Below, one piece after another: positions 29,391 to 41,548 of a DNA stretch of 64,000 bases. Under the pieces are notes generated by a model. The model saw nothing but the letters and a program-made list of their open reading frames with translations. It did no database searches and was not told where the DNA came from. Origin of the DNA: Francisella philomiragia subsp. philomiragia ATCC 25015 (lineage in GTDB: Bacteria; Pseudomonadota; Gammaproteobacteria; Francisellales; Francisellaceae); NCBI RefSeq assembly GCF_000156715.1, contig NZ_DS999316.1, positions 704,002 to 768,001 on the forward strand, written 5' to 3'. Position 1 is the stretch's first letter, and each line of letters starts with the position of its first letter. The translations under genes and the position numbers were made by a program.

Positions 29391-30254
29391 TTACCAACCT
29401 CTTTGTGAGAATTTCTCAAAATCACAATTAATCCCAGTCATAGGCTCACCAAGATCTTCAGAAACTTCAGCTAAAATTTTTGGATCATTATAATATGTAA
29501 CAGCACTGACTATAGCTTTAGCCCTCTTTAGAGGATCTGCTGATTTAAATATTCCAGAACCTACAAATACTGACTCAGCTCCTAGTTGCATCATAAGAGC
29601 TGCATCAGCTGGAGTTGCCACCCCTCCCGCAGAAAAGTTTGGTACTGGTAACTTACCATTTTTGTGTACATACTTAACCAGATCATAGGGAGCTTGCATA
29701 TTCTTTGCTATAGCCATAAGCTCTGACTGATCAGCACCTTTAATGTAATTAATATCTTTATTAACTTGTCTTAACTGCCTAACAGCTTCAACAATATTAC
29801 CAGTCCCAGCTTCACCTTTTGTTCTAATTAAGGCAGCCCCCTCACCAATTCTTCTTAGAGCTTCACCCAAATTTGTACAACCACATACGAAAGGAACTTT
29901 AAAGTTATCTTTAGCTATATGATTAAGGTCATCCGCAGGACTTAAGACCTCACTTTCATCAATAAAATCAACACCTAAAGACTCAAGAATCTGTGCTTCA
30001 ACAAAATGTCCTATACGAGCTTTTGCCATCACAGGTATAGAGGTTACTGACATAATTTCTTTAATCAGCTTTGGATCTGACATTCTAGCGATGCCACCAT
30101 CTTTACGGATATCTGCCGGCACTCTTTCTAAAGCCATTACAGCTACTGCACCTGCCTGTTGAGCAATCTCTGCCTGCTCAGCATTAACAACATCCATAAT
30201 AACTCCGCCTTTTAACATCTCGGCTAAACCAATCTTCAAATTAATATCTGACAT
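29391..30254 (-). CDS. pdxS: Pyridoxal 5'-phosphate synthase, PdxS subunit
   Basis: TIM-barrel lyase that builds PLP from ribose-5-phosphate, glyceraldehyde-3-phosphate and ammonia. The 287 residues carry the catalytic Lys of [18 protein letters not shown] with the conserved Asp, and [12 protein letters not shown], which binds sugar phosphate. Presence of pdxST in a gammaproteobacterium is notable, because E. coli and most relatives use the PdxA/PdxJ route. Confidence 0.97.
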   Translation of the reverse strand: MSDINLKIGLAEMLKGGVIMDVVNAEQAEIAQQAGAVAVMALERVPADIRKDGGIARMSDPKLIKEIMSVTSIPVMAKARIGHFVEAQILESLGVDFIDESEVLSPADDLNHIAKDNFKVPFVCGCTNLGEALRRIGEGAALIRTKGEAGTGNIVEAVRQLRQVNKDINYIKGADQSELMAIAKNMQAPYDLVKYVHKNGKLPVPNFSAGGVATPADAALMMQLGAESVFVGSGIFKSADPLKRAKAIVSAVTYYNDPKILAEVSEDLGEPMTGINCDFEKFSQRGW

Positions 30255-30381
30255 CTATAAACTCCACTAAATTTGTCGTACTTTAAAATTTACGAAAGAT
30301 TATAGTTTTTTAAATTGCTGTAGATAAATTAATTTTTTTTAAGATTTGAAAAAAATTTAGAACTAAAAAGAAAAACTTAGA

Positions 30382-32826
<2,445 letters not shown>

Positions 32827-32841
32827 CTACAATCACATCAC

Positions 32842-32870
32842 ATTATAACACAAATAAACATTTATATTAA
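32842..32870 (-). promoter_or_regulatory. gyrB promoter
   Basis: On the minus strand TTAATA (32865-32870) lies 17 bases before TATAAT (32842-32847), which has an extended TGT in front. Transcription would begin near 32835, about 40 bases before the start codon. This is the best-formed promoter that I see in the window. Confidence 0.6.
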
Positions 32871-32970
32871 TTTAGATCAGTAACCTTCTAATAATCCTTC
32901 AGGGGTTTTCATTTAATATAGAAATGCTAATATAATCTTATACTTTAGATATAAAGCAGTTTTTAGAGCC

Positions 32971-33771
32971 TTGAAAAAGAAAAATATTTTAGTACTAGTA
33001 TTATTAGTTGTTATAATTGCTTCTAGTTTCCTGATTGGGAAGAAATCAGGCATACAAAAAGCAGAATCAATTCACCAAAGTGAACTTAGAATATTAGAAC
33101 AAAGTAAGCTATCTCAAACACCTGAAAACAGCTTAAATTGCCGTCCTGAGGTTAGTTCAAAAAGAAATAACTATGTTATTGGCTATGGAAGCTTGATGAA
33201 TAAAGATTCTCGACAAATAACTGTTCCTGAAGCGACTTATGCAGCACCTATAATTGTTAGTGGTTTTGAAAGATTATGGGCATCACGTGGTGATAAATCC
33301 CATGCTACATTTTTATTGGCTGTGCCAAATAAAGGCTATGTAATGAATGCAATATATTACCAAGCTAATGCATCTGATATATCTGCTACAGATTTAAGAG
33401 AAGCATCATACTGCCGCGTAAAAATACCACACAAAGACATTGTTCCTCTAGGCATCAAAAGCTTACCAAAAGGCGACTATTGGATGTATGTTAAGGACTT
33501 CAAAGATGCTGAATTCCCAAATAAAGATTATCCAATTTTGCAAACTTATGCTGATGTTTTTATGACAGGGTGTCTTCAAACTCAAGCAGAGTTTAATCTA
33601 ACAGAATTCGGTAAACTTTGTTTTACAACAACTTATGGTTGGGATTTAGCTAACTGGCTATATGATAGATCAAATCCTCAATATAGTAGATATTCAAAAG
33701 ACACTGAAAAATATCGTACTCAAATAGATAGTATCATTCATCGCTTAACTTTTGATGATGATCCATTATAA
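32971..33771 (+). CDS. Membrane-anchored GGCT-like (gamma-glutamylcyclotransferase fold) protein
   Basis: The 266 residues begin with a membrane anchor or uncleaved signal (ILVLVLLVVIIASSFLIG) followed by a charged stalk and, from about residue 68, a GGCT-fold domain. The GGCT substrate loop is YVIGYGSLMN, and DLREASYCRVKI matches the strand that carries the catalytic Glu in the family. The rest is typical of small GGCT-like proteins acting on gamma-glutamyl amines or peptides, but the membrane tether outside the cytosol is unusual. The start is TTG at 32971; no in-frame ATG precedes the anchor. Substrate is unknown; periplasmic glutathione or gamma-glutamyl peptides would be a guess. Confidence 0.75.
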   Translation: MKKKNILVLVLLVVIIASSFLIGKKSGIQKAESIHQSELRILEQSKLSQTPENSLNCRPEVSSKRNNYVIGYGSLMNKDSRQITVPEATYAAPIIVSGFERLWASRGDKSHATFLLAVPNKGYVMNAIYYQANASDISATDLREASYCRVKIPHKDIVPLGIKSLPKGDYWMYVKDFKDAEFPNKDYPILQTYADVFMTGCLQTQAEFNLTEFGKLCFTTTYGWDLANWLYDRSNPQYSRYSKDTEKYRTQIDSIIHRLTFDDDPL

Positions 33772-33805
33772 TTACCCATAATTCAATTTCTTGCTACACA
33801 ATTAA

Positions 33806-34780
33806 ATGAAAGTTACTGATAGAAAAATATGTATTGCGCCAATGTTAGATTGGACAGATAAGCACTATCGCTATATGATGCGTCTGATAACAAAGCAGAC
33901 TATGCTATATACAGAAATGATTACCTTGAATGCCATAATACATGGCAATAAAGATTTTTTATTAAAATATAATCCCGAAGAAAATCCTGTTACATTGCAG
34001 CTTGGGGGATGTGTCCCAGAAGATTTCATAACATGTGGTAAACTTGCACAAAATCTTGGCTACAATGAAATAAACATAAATGTAGGCTGTCCTAGTGAAA
34101 GAGTAAAAAAAGGTAATTTTGGCTTATCACTAATGGCTGAGCCTGAACTTGTAGCAGATTGTGTCAAAGCTATGAAGGATAATTTAGATGTACCTATTTC
34201 TGTAAAATGTCGTATTGGCTACGATCATAATGACAGTTATGAAGAACTTTATAACTTCGTCAATAAACAAGTACAAGCTGGTGTTGATTATCTTTGTATT
34301 CATGCTCGCAAAGGTTGGCTTAGTGGACTATCTCCCAAAGAAAATAGAACAATTCCTGAACTAAAATATGATGTTGTTTATAATATTAAAAAAGATTTCC
34401 CAAATCTAGAATTGGGTATCAATGGTGGAGTCACAACCATAGAAGATACTCAAGAACACTTAAAGTATGTAGATAGTGTAATGATTGGTCGCGAGGCTTA
34501 TCATAATCCTATGTTATTTAAGGATTTTGATAATTTATTCTATAATCAGCCGATCAATGACATATCTCCACTTGAAGTAGCTTATGAAATGGCTGAATAT
34601 ATAAAAATCCAGCTAAATAGTGATCCTAACATGAAACTTAACAATATAACAAAACACACATTAAACTTATTTAATGGTTTGCCTAATGCTAAAGTCTTCC
34701 GTCGCTATTTAAGTGAAAATGCAACTAAAAAAGATGCTAACGTAGATACTTTCCTGAAAGCTATAGAAGTATTTGAGTAA
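33806..34780 (+). CDS. dusA: tRNA-dihydrouridine synthase A
   Basis: Flavin enzyme that reduces U20/U20a in tRNA D-loops. The 324 residues begin with the DusA form of the FMN loop, IAPMLDWTDKHYRYMMR, then LQLGGCVPEDF, and the catalytic Cys in NINVGCPSERV. KCRIGYDHNDSY and INGGVTT follow. The DWTD-R-R pattern separates DusA from DusB and DusC. It starts 34 bases after the GGCT-like gene and may share its transcript. Confidence 0.95.
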   Translation: MKVTDRKICIAPMLDWTDKHYRYMMRLITKQTMLYTEMITLNAIIHGNKDFLLKYNPEENPVTLQLGGCVPEDFITCGKLAQNLGYNEININVGCPSERVKKGNFGLSLMAEPELVADCVKAMKDNLDVPISVKCRIGYDHNDSYEELYNFVNKQVQAGVDYLCIHARKGWLSGLSPKENRTIPELKYDVVYNIKKDFPNLELGINGGVTTIEDTQEHLKYVDSVMIGREAYHNPMLFKDFDNLFYNQPINDISPLEVAYEMAEYIKIQLNSDPNMKLNNITKHTLNLFNGLPNAKVFRRYLSENATKKDANVDTFLKAIEVFE

Positions 34781-34790
34781 TATTACATCT

Positions 34791-35576
34791 CTACTTCATA
34801 TTTTTAAGCTGTGTTTGAATTTTTGATGCTGACCATTTTGCAGCCTCTTGATAATCATCTGTTACAGAATTTGTTTGCTTGTCAGAAATCACATATATTT
34901 TGTCTGTATTACTCTCAAGCTGCTTCGCATTCATATTTGCCAAATCCGTAGGAAGGACTATAAATGCATGAGGCCCGTGAAATCCTATTAATTTACCAAG
35001 CTTTCTTGTTTCAAGTTCTTCAGTAACTGCCTTCTGCTTAAGATTATTATCATCGACTTTGATTCCAAGTCGTTTAGCAGCATTCTCGACATCTGCATTT
35101 GTCAAACGACCACTACTCTCACGCTGTGAGAAAACTGCTTTGTTGTATGCTAAAAACAATTCTGATCCACCTTGAAGATACGCTTCATTAGCAACTAACG
35201 TCGCATAATTTGCAACTTTTGCATCTCTTTTCAATGAAGGATATGCCTTAAAGATAAACTCTGTATCTGGATTTTCCTTAATTAGTTTATTCATTTCTTT
35301 TGATATTTGTGCACACTTGCCACACGCATAGTCAAAGAATATAACTACCGCTTTTTTAGCATTTTTAGGACCAACTCTAGGAGTTGATTCATCATCTAAT
35401 AGACTACTCATTACCATAGGAATTGCTATAACTTCTGCATACGATCTAGTATCTTCATTTTTTGTTGATATTGCATCATCTACAGAAGTAGCTGGTTTAG
35501 TCTCAACTTGTTGATTAGCACAACTAGATAACATTAAACTCAAAACACTCAATATAGATATAATAAACCTACCCAA
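34791..35576 (-). CDS. DsbA-like thioredoxin-fold lipoprotein
   Basis: Probable periplasmic thiol-disulfide protein, 261 residues if it starts at the TTG at 35576. That start has AAGGGGAG just upstream and yields a compact lipoprotein signal with lipobox LSSC; an ATG 13 codons upstream gives a longer odd N-terminus. After a linker, the thioredoxin fold begins near residue 95 with VVIFFDYACGKCAQI: the active site is CGKC in place of CPHC of DsbA. A later HAFIVLP provides the cis-Pro. CGKC is rarer and its redox tendency cannot be read off. No DsbB is adjacent. Francisella has a separate DsbA-type lipoprotein (FipB) with an FKBP-type domain, which this lacks. Confidence 0.75.
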   Translation of the reverse strand: MGRFIISILSVLSLMLSSCANQQVETKPATSVDDAISTKNEDTRSYAEVIAIPMVMSSLLDDESTPRVGPKNAKKAVVIFFDYACGKCAQISKEMNKLIKENPDTEFIFKAYPSLKRDAKVANYATLVANEAYLQGGSELFLAYNKAVFSQRESSGRLTNADVENAAKRLGIKVDDNNLKQKAVTEELETRKLGKLIGFHGPHAFIVLPTDLANMNAKQLESNTDKIYVISDKQTNSVTDDYQEAAKWSASKIQTQLKNMK

Positions 35577-35675
35577 AGTACTCCCCTTACAGCCAATTAT
35601 TACAACATTCATCACTCTAGCTTTTTATGATACTATTATCACAAATACAAGTTTAACAGTAAAGAACACTATTCA

Positions 35676-36503
35676 ATGAATTATTTCCTAAAACTTCTAT
35701 TCACAGCTACTATATGCTTCTCCTATGGCTATTCAAATATCAAAACACAAAATAATAATCTCTATGAAATATCTTTTAATTCCCAACAACAAATAAATCT
35801 GAGCAAAAGTAAAATAAAGCTAACTCTAACAGACCCAAATGTAAAAATCAAAAATACTATAAGTAGTACCAACCTACCATATTTTTGGGATGCCAAAGTT
35901 ATTCAAAGTTATGACAATCTAACAATATCTTTTCCTCGTAAAAGTATTGACAAAGGATTATCTGTATTAAGCAGATCATATCAAACATCAAATAAAGATA
36001 TAATTATCCCACCAGACAACTACTCTTTTGATATTAAGTCGGATAGCTACATTAGTGTAAAAACAACGAATAAAGATATATTTGAAGTTTCTAATTCTGA
36101 TAAATTACCTGATTTTGAACTATCTCATTATAATGCTCCAAAGGGCTCAACATGTGTTGGCTATCTCAATATAGATGCATATGCTATCGATATGCAAATC
36201 AACAATCACCCATCATCAGTCGATATAATATCAGAAAATAATCATTCTCCTGTTATAGAAAAAAATATAGATGTTACTAATTCAAGCTCTAAAACAAATG
36301 CTCAAATAATAAAATTGCCTGCCAGTATTGAAGGAACTCCATACACACTTATAAGCTCACACTTTGAGCATGGAAAGTATATCTATTATGCAGATGAGCT
36401 AAGAAAGTCTATATATTTAAAATGCAATAAAATCACTAAAGTAAAAATTTTGTACCATAAAGAGAAGCCTAAGAGCAATATTTTAAGTGCCAAAGGCCTT
36501 TGA
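35676..36503 (+). CDS. Exported protein, function unknown
   Basis: The 275 residues start with a signal peptide (NYFLKLLFTATICFSYGYS). The mature part is rich in Ser, Lys, Asn and Ile and looks beta-stranded; the few cysteines are scattered and I find no catalytic motif. It is divergent from the DsbA-like lipoprotein with about 100 bases between them. I do not recognise a family. Features such as PPDNYSFDIKSDSYISV may indicate a chaperone-usher-like or pilin-associated beta protein, but that is only an impression. Confidence 0.6.
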   Translation: MNYFLKLLFTATICFSYGYSNIKTQNNNLYEISFNSQQQINLSKSKIKLTLTDPNVKIKNTISSTNLPYFWDAKVIQSYDNLTISFPRKSIDKGLSVLSRSYQTSNKDIIIPPDNYSFDIKSDSYISVKTTNKDIFEVSNSDKLPDFELSHYNAPKGSTCVGYLNIDAYAIDMQINNHPSSVDIISENNHSPVIEKNIDVTNSSSKTNAQIIKLPASIEGTPYTLISSHFEHGKYIYYADELRKSIYLKCNKITKVKILYHKEKPKSNILSAKGL

Positions 36504-36638
36504 TAAAAAATACTACAGCTATAACCAAATAAAAATAGCTTGTCATCTCAACCAATTCGTCCAAAAACCTAGCGAACAATTATTTGTAAGTTGAACACTT
36601 CTTTTAAACATATAGGCTACTTAGTGGAATTCTTTGAT

Positions 36639-38558
36639 TTAATTAATTTTGATTCCAAACTGAGAAGCTATATTTTGAACATCTTTTTTATTAATTTTTT
36701 TGATGTCATTTGCATTTAAATCTTGAATAGACTTACCATTAATCTTGGTGTTGTTAATAATTTGTTGCGCTTTCTTATCTAACCCTGCCTGCTTAGCTAC
36801 TTGATTTGCAACATTTTTGACAGTATCAGCACTCAATAAGTTCTTCAAAGAAGATGCATTAACACTAAAGTTGAGTTTATTCAAATCACCAGTGATAACA
36901 CCGTTTAATGTTAAGCTAGGTATTTTCTGAGTAAACTGGTTAAAGCTAACACTTACAATATCAAATTTTAGCTGCAAAGGAATATTGAACATTATATTTC
37001 TTACTCCACTAAACTGCCAAGTTCCTTGACCAGATATTGTCAAGCTATTAGCATCTATATTAACCCCTTGAATATTTAAGCCCTTAATTGCTTTTCCAGC
37101 TACATTTTGCAAATTAAATTTGACAGTATTATCAACATTTAGCTCATTTGAAACAACTACGCTAACATCAACATCACTATTATTTACAGACTTAACATTA
37201 ATTGCTGTTGGCTGACCGAATAAGACAGGGTTTGTTGATATGTTAGTTATATTAGCATCGTAGGTAGTACCTGCATTTTGATAACCTTTTATATCAATAT
37301 TTTGAATTACAAAACTAGGATACTTATCACGAAGCATCTCATTTTTTACATTCGCATAACCATATACTTTAGCTTGTTGCTTCGGTGTAATTGATTCTGT
37401 CTGTTTAGTACCAGTTGCATCATCATTACTAGAACTAAAGTTTGATAAGAACTCTGCTGCTTGCTTAATACCATCAGCAACTTCTTTAGTTTGCTTTGCA
37501 TTAGCTTCTAACTTTTGAAGATCTACTTGTTGTAAATTTTGACTTGCCTTACCAATACTTTCTATAGCTTTTTGCTTAAGTGCTGCTGAATTTAGATTAG
37601 TTTCATCTTTAGATACTGCTTTAGTATTGATATATAAGCTAGCTTTTTTAGCTCTTTGTTTATCCAAAGATACACCAGTAACTAAAACATTTTTTAGCGT
37701 TAATTGTCTAGTAAGTAAATTTGAAATATTTAGACTTGCACTCACATTTTCAGCATAGAATCTATCCTTATCAAGATTTTTTGGATCTGCCACGCCTAAA
37801 CCTTTAATATCAAGACTTGCTTTTGTGAAATCTAAGCTTAAAGATTGATAGTCTACTGTTGCTCCATTTGCTTTAGTCAACTGTTGCTTAATGATATTTG
37901 ATACCATTGATGTTTCTAAGAGCTTAGGAGAATATATCAAAGCCGCAATAATTAAAGCTACAAGAACAATTCCTGTTAATCTAAATGGCTGTCTAAACTT
38001 ACGATTTTGCATTTCAACCCAGTCAACTTTTGCAATATTCTTGCCCAAGAAGATCCAGCTAGCTACCTTAACAAAAAAATTCTTAGTGATTTTGTTATAT
38101 AGTTCTGTACCTGACTGAATAGATGACATTTTTGCAATTATCTTTTTGTATATCTTTGCGATAATAAGACCAAATATAACACCTAAGATTATTGCTAGAA
38201 CAAACCCTCCTGCGACGAGATAATAATCAAATCCAGCATAAGCTAAGACTGGAGTATTAACCATAGCCTTGAAAATAGGTTGTGTAAAACCATCTAGCAA
38301 AAATTGTCCGAATGAGAAGCTAACAATCTCAAGCAAAAATGAAAGTGCTTTTGCAATAATCGCAATAAATACAAACACACCAATATTTATTCTAAGAATT
38401 ATCACTAATGTTATTACTGCTACAAAGAGTAATGGAGAGTATGAGACTCCTGGAATAAAACCAAACACAAACGCTAACACTGATGTAATTAACAATTGTG
38501 CAGGCGTGAGTTTAGAAAAAATAGTCGATTTAATTTTATTAAATATGTAATCAAACAT
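36639..38558 (-). CDS. Membrane protein joining TIGR03546-like and TIGR03545-like regions
   Basis: A protein of 639 residues with two recognisable parts. Residues about 1-155 are hydrophobic with several membrane segments (SKLTPAQLLITSVLAFVFGF, RINIGVFVFIA) and resemble the TIGR03546 family. From about 190 another membrane segment (RLTGIVLVALIIAALIYSP) leads to a long region like TIGR03545, which is AsmA-like in look: VDYQSLSLDFTKASLDIKGL, then an Ala/Lys/Gln coiled-coil (about 330-380) and repeating beta strands. The two families are generally neighbouring separate genes elsewhere, as far as I recall. ATG at 38558 follows AGGTGA. Function unknown; AsmA-like proteins shuttle lipids across the envelope. 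Confidence 0.72.
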   Translation of the reverse strand: MFDYIFNKIKSTIFSKLTPAQLLITSVLAFVFGFIPGVSYSPLLFVAVITLVIILRINIGVFVFIAIIAKALSFLLEIVSFSFGQFLLDGFTQPIFKAMVNTPVLAYAGFDYYLVAGGFVLAIILGVIFGLIIAKIYKKIIAKMSSIQSGTELYNKITKNFFVKVASWIFLGKNIAKVDWVEMQNRKFRQPFRLTGIVLVALIIAALIYSPKLLETSMVSNIIKQQLTKANGATVDYQSLSLDFTKASLDIKGLGVADPKNLDKDRFYAENVSASLNISNLLTRQLTLKNVLVTGVSLDKQRAKKASLYINTKAVSKDETNLNSAALKQKAIESIGKASQNLQQVDLQKLEANAKQTKEVADGIKQAAEFLSNFSSSNDDATGTKQTESITPKQQAKVYGYANVKNEMLRDKYPSFVIQNIDIKGYQNAGTTYDANITNISTNPVLFGQPTAINVKSVNNSDVDVSVVVSNELNVDNTVKFNLQNVAGKAIKGLNIQGVNIDANSLTISGQGTWQFSGVRNIMFNIPLQLKFDIVSVSFNQFTQKIPSLTLNGVITGDLNKLNFSVNASSLKNLLSADTVKNVANQVAKQAGLDKKAQQIINNTKINGKSIQDLNANDIKKINKKDVQNIASQFGIKIN

Positions 38559-38899
38559 TCCCAATCACCTTATTTTATTTTTAAATTTACCAAATAATAT
38601 TACTATAATTGCATTTTATTAACGACTTTTTTAGGACTAATCTTTCAGCACTCGAGAGTTTTAGTAAATTATATTTACTTTAAGTAAAATGTAACACCGC
38701 CATAAACAAAATACTTATAGACGATAAAATCAATGATATTGAGTACTCCATTACATGCTTTAGCTAAAGAGTTTTCATATATCCTATTCTTTAAGTTTAA
38801 ATTCTGTTTTTTATTAGAAAAAATAGCGTAAATGAGTTATTATTTGAGATGTTATTTAACAAAAATTTTCGTCAAACGATCAAATAAGGAAGAAAATCA
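38559..38899. other. 341-bp intergenic region upstream of sucC
   Basis: No coding frame is evident between the divergent membrane protein and sucC. It holds a 15-base dyad TTTACTT-T-AAGTAAA (38674-38688) with a related TTTAGTAAA just before it, a CTCGAG, and a ribosome-binding site AAGGAA before sucC. I cannot assign a convincing -10/-35 pair. Confidence 0.6.
38674..38688. promoter_or_regulatory. 15-bp dyad, possible operator
   Basis: TTTACTT and AAGTAAA form perfect 7-bp arms around one T. The dyad is 115 bases from the start of the membrane protein and 211 from sucC. AT-only context lowers its weight, although the arms each contain a C/G pair at matching positions. Confidence 0.35.
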
Positions 38900-40063
38900 A
38901 TGAACTTACATGAATATCAAGCTAAAGATCTTTTAGAAAGCTATGGTCTAAAAGTTCAAAAAGGTATCGTAGCTCATAACCCAAATGAAGCTGCTCAAGC
39001 ATTTGACCAACTTGGTGGTAAATTTGCTGTGGTTAAAGCTCAGGTACATGCTGGTGGTCGTGGTAAAGCTGGTGGTGTAAAAGTTGTTAAATCATCTCAA
39101 GAAGCTCGTGAAGTAGCAGAGAGCCTAATCGGTACAAATCTTGTTACTTTCCAAACTGATGCTGAAGGTCAGCCAGTTAATTCTGTAGGTGTATTTGAAG
39201 ATGTATACCCTGTTACTCGTGAGTTATATCTTGGTGCGGTAGTTGATAGATCTAGCCGTAAAGTAACATTCATGGCTTCAACTGAAGGTGGTGTAGATAT
39301 TGAAGAAGTAGCTCACAACACCCCAGAGAAAATCCTTAAAGTAGAAGTAGATCCATTAGTTGGTCTTCAACCTTTCCAAGCTCGTGAAGTGGCTTTCAAA
39401 CTTGGTCTTGAAGGTAAGCAAATTAATGATTTCGTTAAAACTATGCTAGGTGCTTACAAAGCATTTGTTGAGTGTGATTTTGCATTATTTGAAATCAACC
39501 CTCTTGCAGTTAGAGAAAACGGCGAAATCGTTTGTGTTGATGGTAAAATCAATCTTGATTCAAATGCTCTTTACAGACACCCTAAATTATTAGCTCTTAG
39601 AGACAAATCTCAAGAAAATGCTAAAGAACTTAAAGCTTCTGAGCATGAGCTAAACTATGTAGCTCTTGAAGGTAACATCGGTTGTATGGTAAACGGTGCT
39701 GGTCTAGCAATGGCTACTATGGATATTATCCAATTATACGGTGGTAAGCCTGCTAACTTCCTAGATGTAGGTGGTGGTGCTACTAAAGAAAGAGTAATCG
39801 AAGCTTTCAAACTAATCCTAGATGATGAAAATGTAAAAGCTGTTTTAATTAACATCTTCGGTGGTATTGTACGTTGTGATATGATCGCTGAAGCAATTAT
39901 CGAAGCTGTTAAAGAAGTAAACGTAACTGTACCAGTAGTTGTTCGTCTAGAAGGTAACAATGCAGAAAAAGGCGCTAAGATATTAGCTGATTCAGGTTTG
40001 ACACTAATACCTGCTGATGGTTTAGCTGATGCTGCTGATAAAGTTGTGAAATCACTAGGTTAA
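38900..40063 (+). CDS. sucC: Succinyl-CoA synthetase (ADP-forming), beta subunit
   Basis: TCA-cycle enzyme that makes ATP or GTP from succinyl-CoA. The 387 residues start with [16 protein letters not shown], followed by an ATP-grasp domain with [17 protein letters not shown] and FEINPLAV, and the CoA-ligase domain with [10 protein letters not shown]. The codon use is strongly biased, as in a highly expressed gene. sucD follows after 31 bases. Genes sucA/sucB, usually upstream, are absent here, so sucCD is a two-gene unit. Confidence 0.98.
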
Positions 40064-40094
40064 TAAATTAAAACAGTTAAAAGGATATTAAATA

Positions 40095-40967
40095 ATGAGC
40101 GTATTAGTTGATAAAAATACAAAAGTTTTAGTACAAGGTTTTACTGGTAAAAACGGTACTTTCCACTCAGAGCAAGCTATTGCTTATGGTACAAATATCG
40201 TAGGTGGTGTAACTCCTGGTAAAGGTGGTACTACTCACTTAAATAGACCAGTTTTTAACACAATGGCTGAAGCTGTTGCAGCTACTGGTGCAGATGCATC
40301 TGTAATCTATGTACCAGCTCCGTTTGTAAAAGATTCTGCTATCGAAGCTATCGATTCTGGTGTTAAGTTAGTTGTAATCATTACTGAAGGTGTTCCTACT
40401 CTAGATATGTTAGTAGTTAAAGAATATTTAAAAGGTAAAGATGTACAAGTTGTTGGTCCTAACTGCCCTGGTGTGATCACTCCAGGTCAATGTAAGATTG
40501 GTATTATGCCTGGTCATATTCACCAACCTGGTAAAGTTGGTATCATTTCTCGTTCTGGTACTCTAACTTATGAAGCAGTTGCTCAAACTACTAAGTTAGG
40601 CTTTGGTCAATCTACTTGTATCGGTATAGGTGGAGATCCAATCCCAGGTATGAACCAAATCGAAGCTCTTAAACTTTTAGAGAATGATCCTCAAACTGAA
40701 GCTATCATCTTAATCGGTGAAATTGGTGGTACAGCTGAAGAAGAAGCTGCTGAGTACATTAAACATAATGTGACTAAGCCAGTTATCGGATATATCGCTG
40801 GTGTTACAGCTCCTCCAGGAAAGCGTATGGGCCATGCTGGTGCGATCATCTCTGGTGGTAAAGGTACAGCTGAAGAAAAATTTGCTGCATTTGAAGCTGC
40901 TGGTATCGCTTATACTAGATCACCTGCTGAATTAGGTTCTAAACTTAAAGAAGTTACTGGTTGGTAA
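40095..40967 (+). CDS. sucD: Succinyl-CoA synthetase (ADP-forming), alpha subunit
   Basis: Partner of sucC; 290 residues. The CoA-binding Rossmann fold begins [18 protein letters not shown], and the phosphorylated His lies in [20 protein letters not shown]. The segment [11 protein letters not shown] is also conserved. It carries the same strong codon bias as sucC. No terminator hairpin is visible after it; only an AT-rich spacer with a T-run follows. Confidence 0.98.
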   Translation: MSVLVDKNTKVLVQGFTGKNGTFHSEQAIAYGTNIVGGVTPGKGGTTHLNRPVFNTMAEAVAATGADASVIYVPAPFVKDSAIEAIDSGVKLVVIITEGVPTLDMLVVKEYLKGKDVQVVGPNCPGVITPGQCKIGIMPGHIHQPGKVGIISRSGTLTYEAVAQTTKLGFGQSTCIGIGGDPIPGMNQIEALKLLENDPQTEAIILIGEIGGTAEEEAAEYIKHNVTKPVIGYIAGVTAPPGKRMGHAGAIISGGKGTAEEKFAAFEAAGIAYTRSPAELGSKLKEVTGW

Positions 40968-41082
40968 TTTTTATTTTCTAAATATTTTTTTCTTTATTCA
41001 TATTTCAATTTTATAATTTTAAAAAATCTAATTTAAAGTGATAATATAACTTAATATAAGTTATTAACTTACTAGTGAAATT

Positions 41083-41523
41083 ATGTTTAAAAAAGTAATC
41101 TTATTTTTTAGTCTTACAACATTACTCCTAACTACCAGCATGGGATATTGTTTATCAGAAAATAAAAATATAAATTCTGTAGCACCAGGAGCATTAAAAA
41201 GCGAAAGTTATAAACAAAACAAAGAATGTGGCACACTATCTACTATCCTCATGATGCCTATCTCAGCAATAGGTATAGGAGTAGGAACTATTCTAATGGT
41301 ACCTGTAGGTTTATTAGGAGGAATGGTTGGCGGAGCCATGATGTCTCCAATGATGTTTGATAGTGGTGGCTTAAGTAAAAACTCATTTATACAACCATTC
41401 CAAATAGGTGGGGCTGTTATTTTAGGAGCTATTTTAGGTGCAGGAGTAGGAGCTGTTGAACTACCTAAAAGTACCGCGAAGAGTTTAATTAGTGATGCCA
41501 AAACTAATTGTCATATAATATAA
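41083..41523 (+). CDS. Exported glycine-rich (glycine-zipper-like) protein
   Basis: Small protein of 146 residues with a signal peptide (FKKVILFFSLTTLLLTTSMGYC). The mature part has two hydrophobic glycine-spaced stretches (IGIGVGTILMVPVGLLGGMVGG, and GGAVILGAILGAGVGAVEL), like glycine-zipper membrane proteins, and a Cys near the C-terminus. I cannot name a family. The signal ends in GYC, yet the residues before Cys do not make a good lipobox. Confidence 0.6.
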   Translation: MFKKVILFFSLTTLLLTTSMGYCLSENKNINSVAPGALKSESYKQNKECGTLSTILMMPISAIGIGVGTILMVPVGLLGGMVGGAMMSPMMFDSGGLSKNSFIQPFQIGGAVILGAILGAGVGAVELPKSTAKSLISDAKTNCHII

Positions 41524-41548
41524 AACCAAATATATAAGTACTAAAATA

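Noticed and set aside
39655-39960. Long open frames on the opposite strand inside sucC and other highly expressed genes
   Set aside because: They arise from codon bias on the real strand, have no ribosome-binding site and give no recognisable protein.
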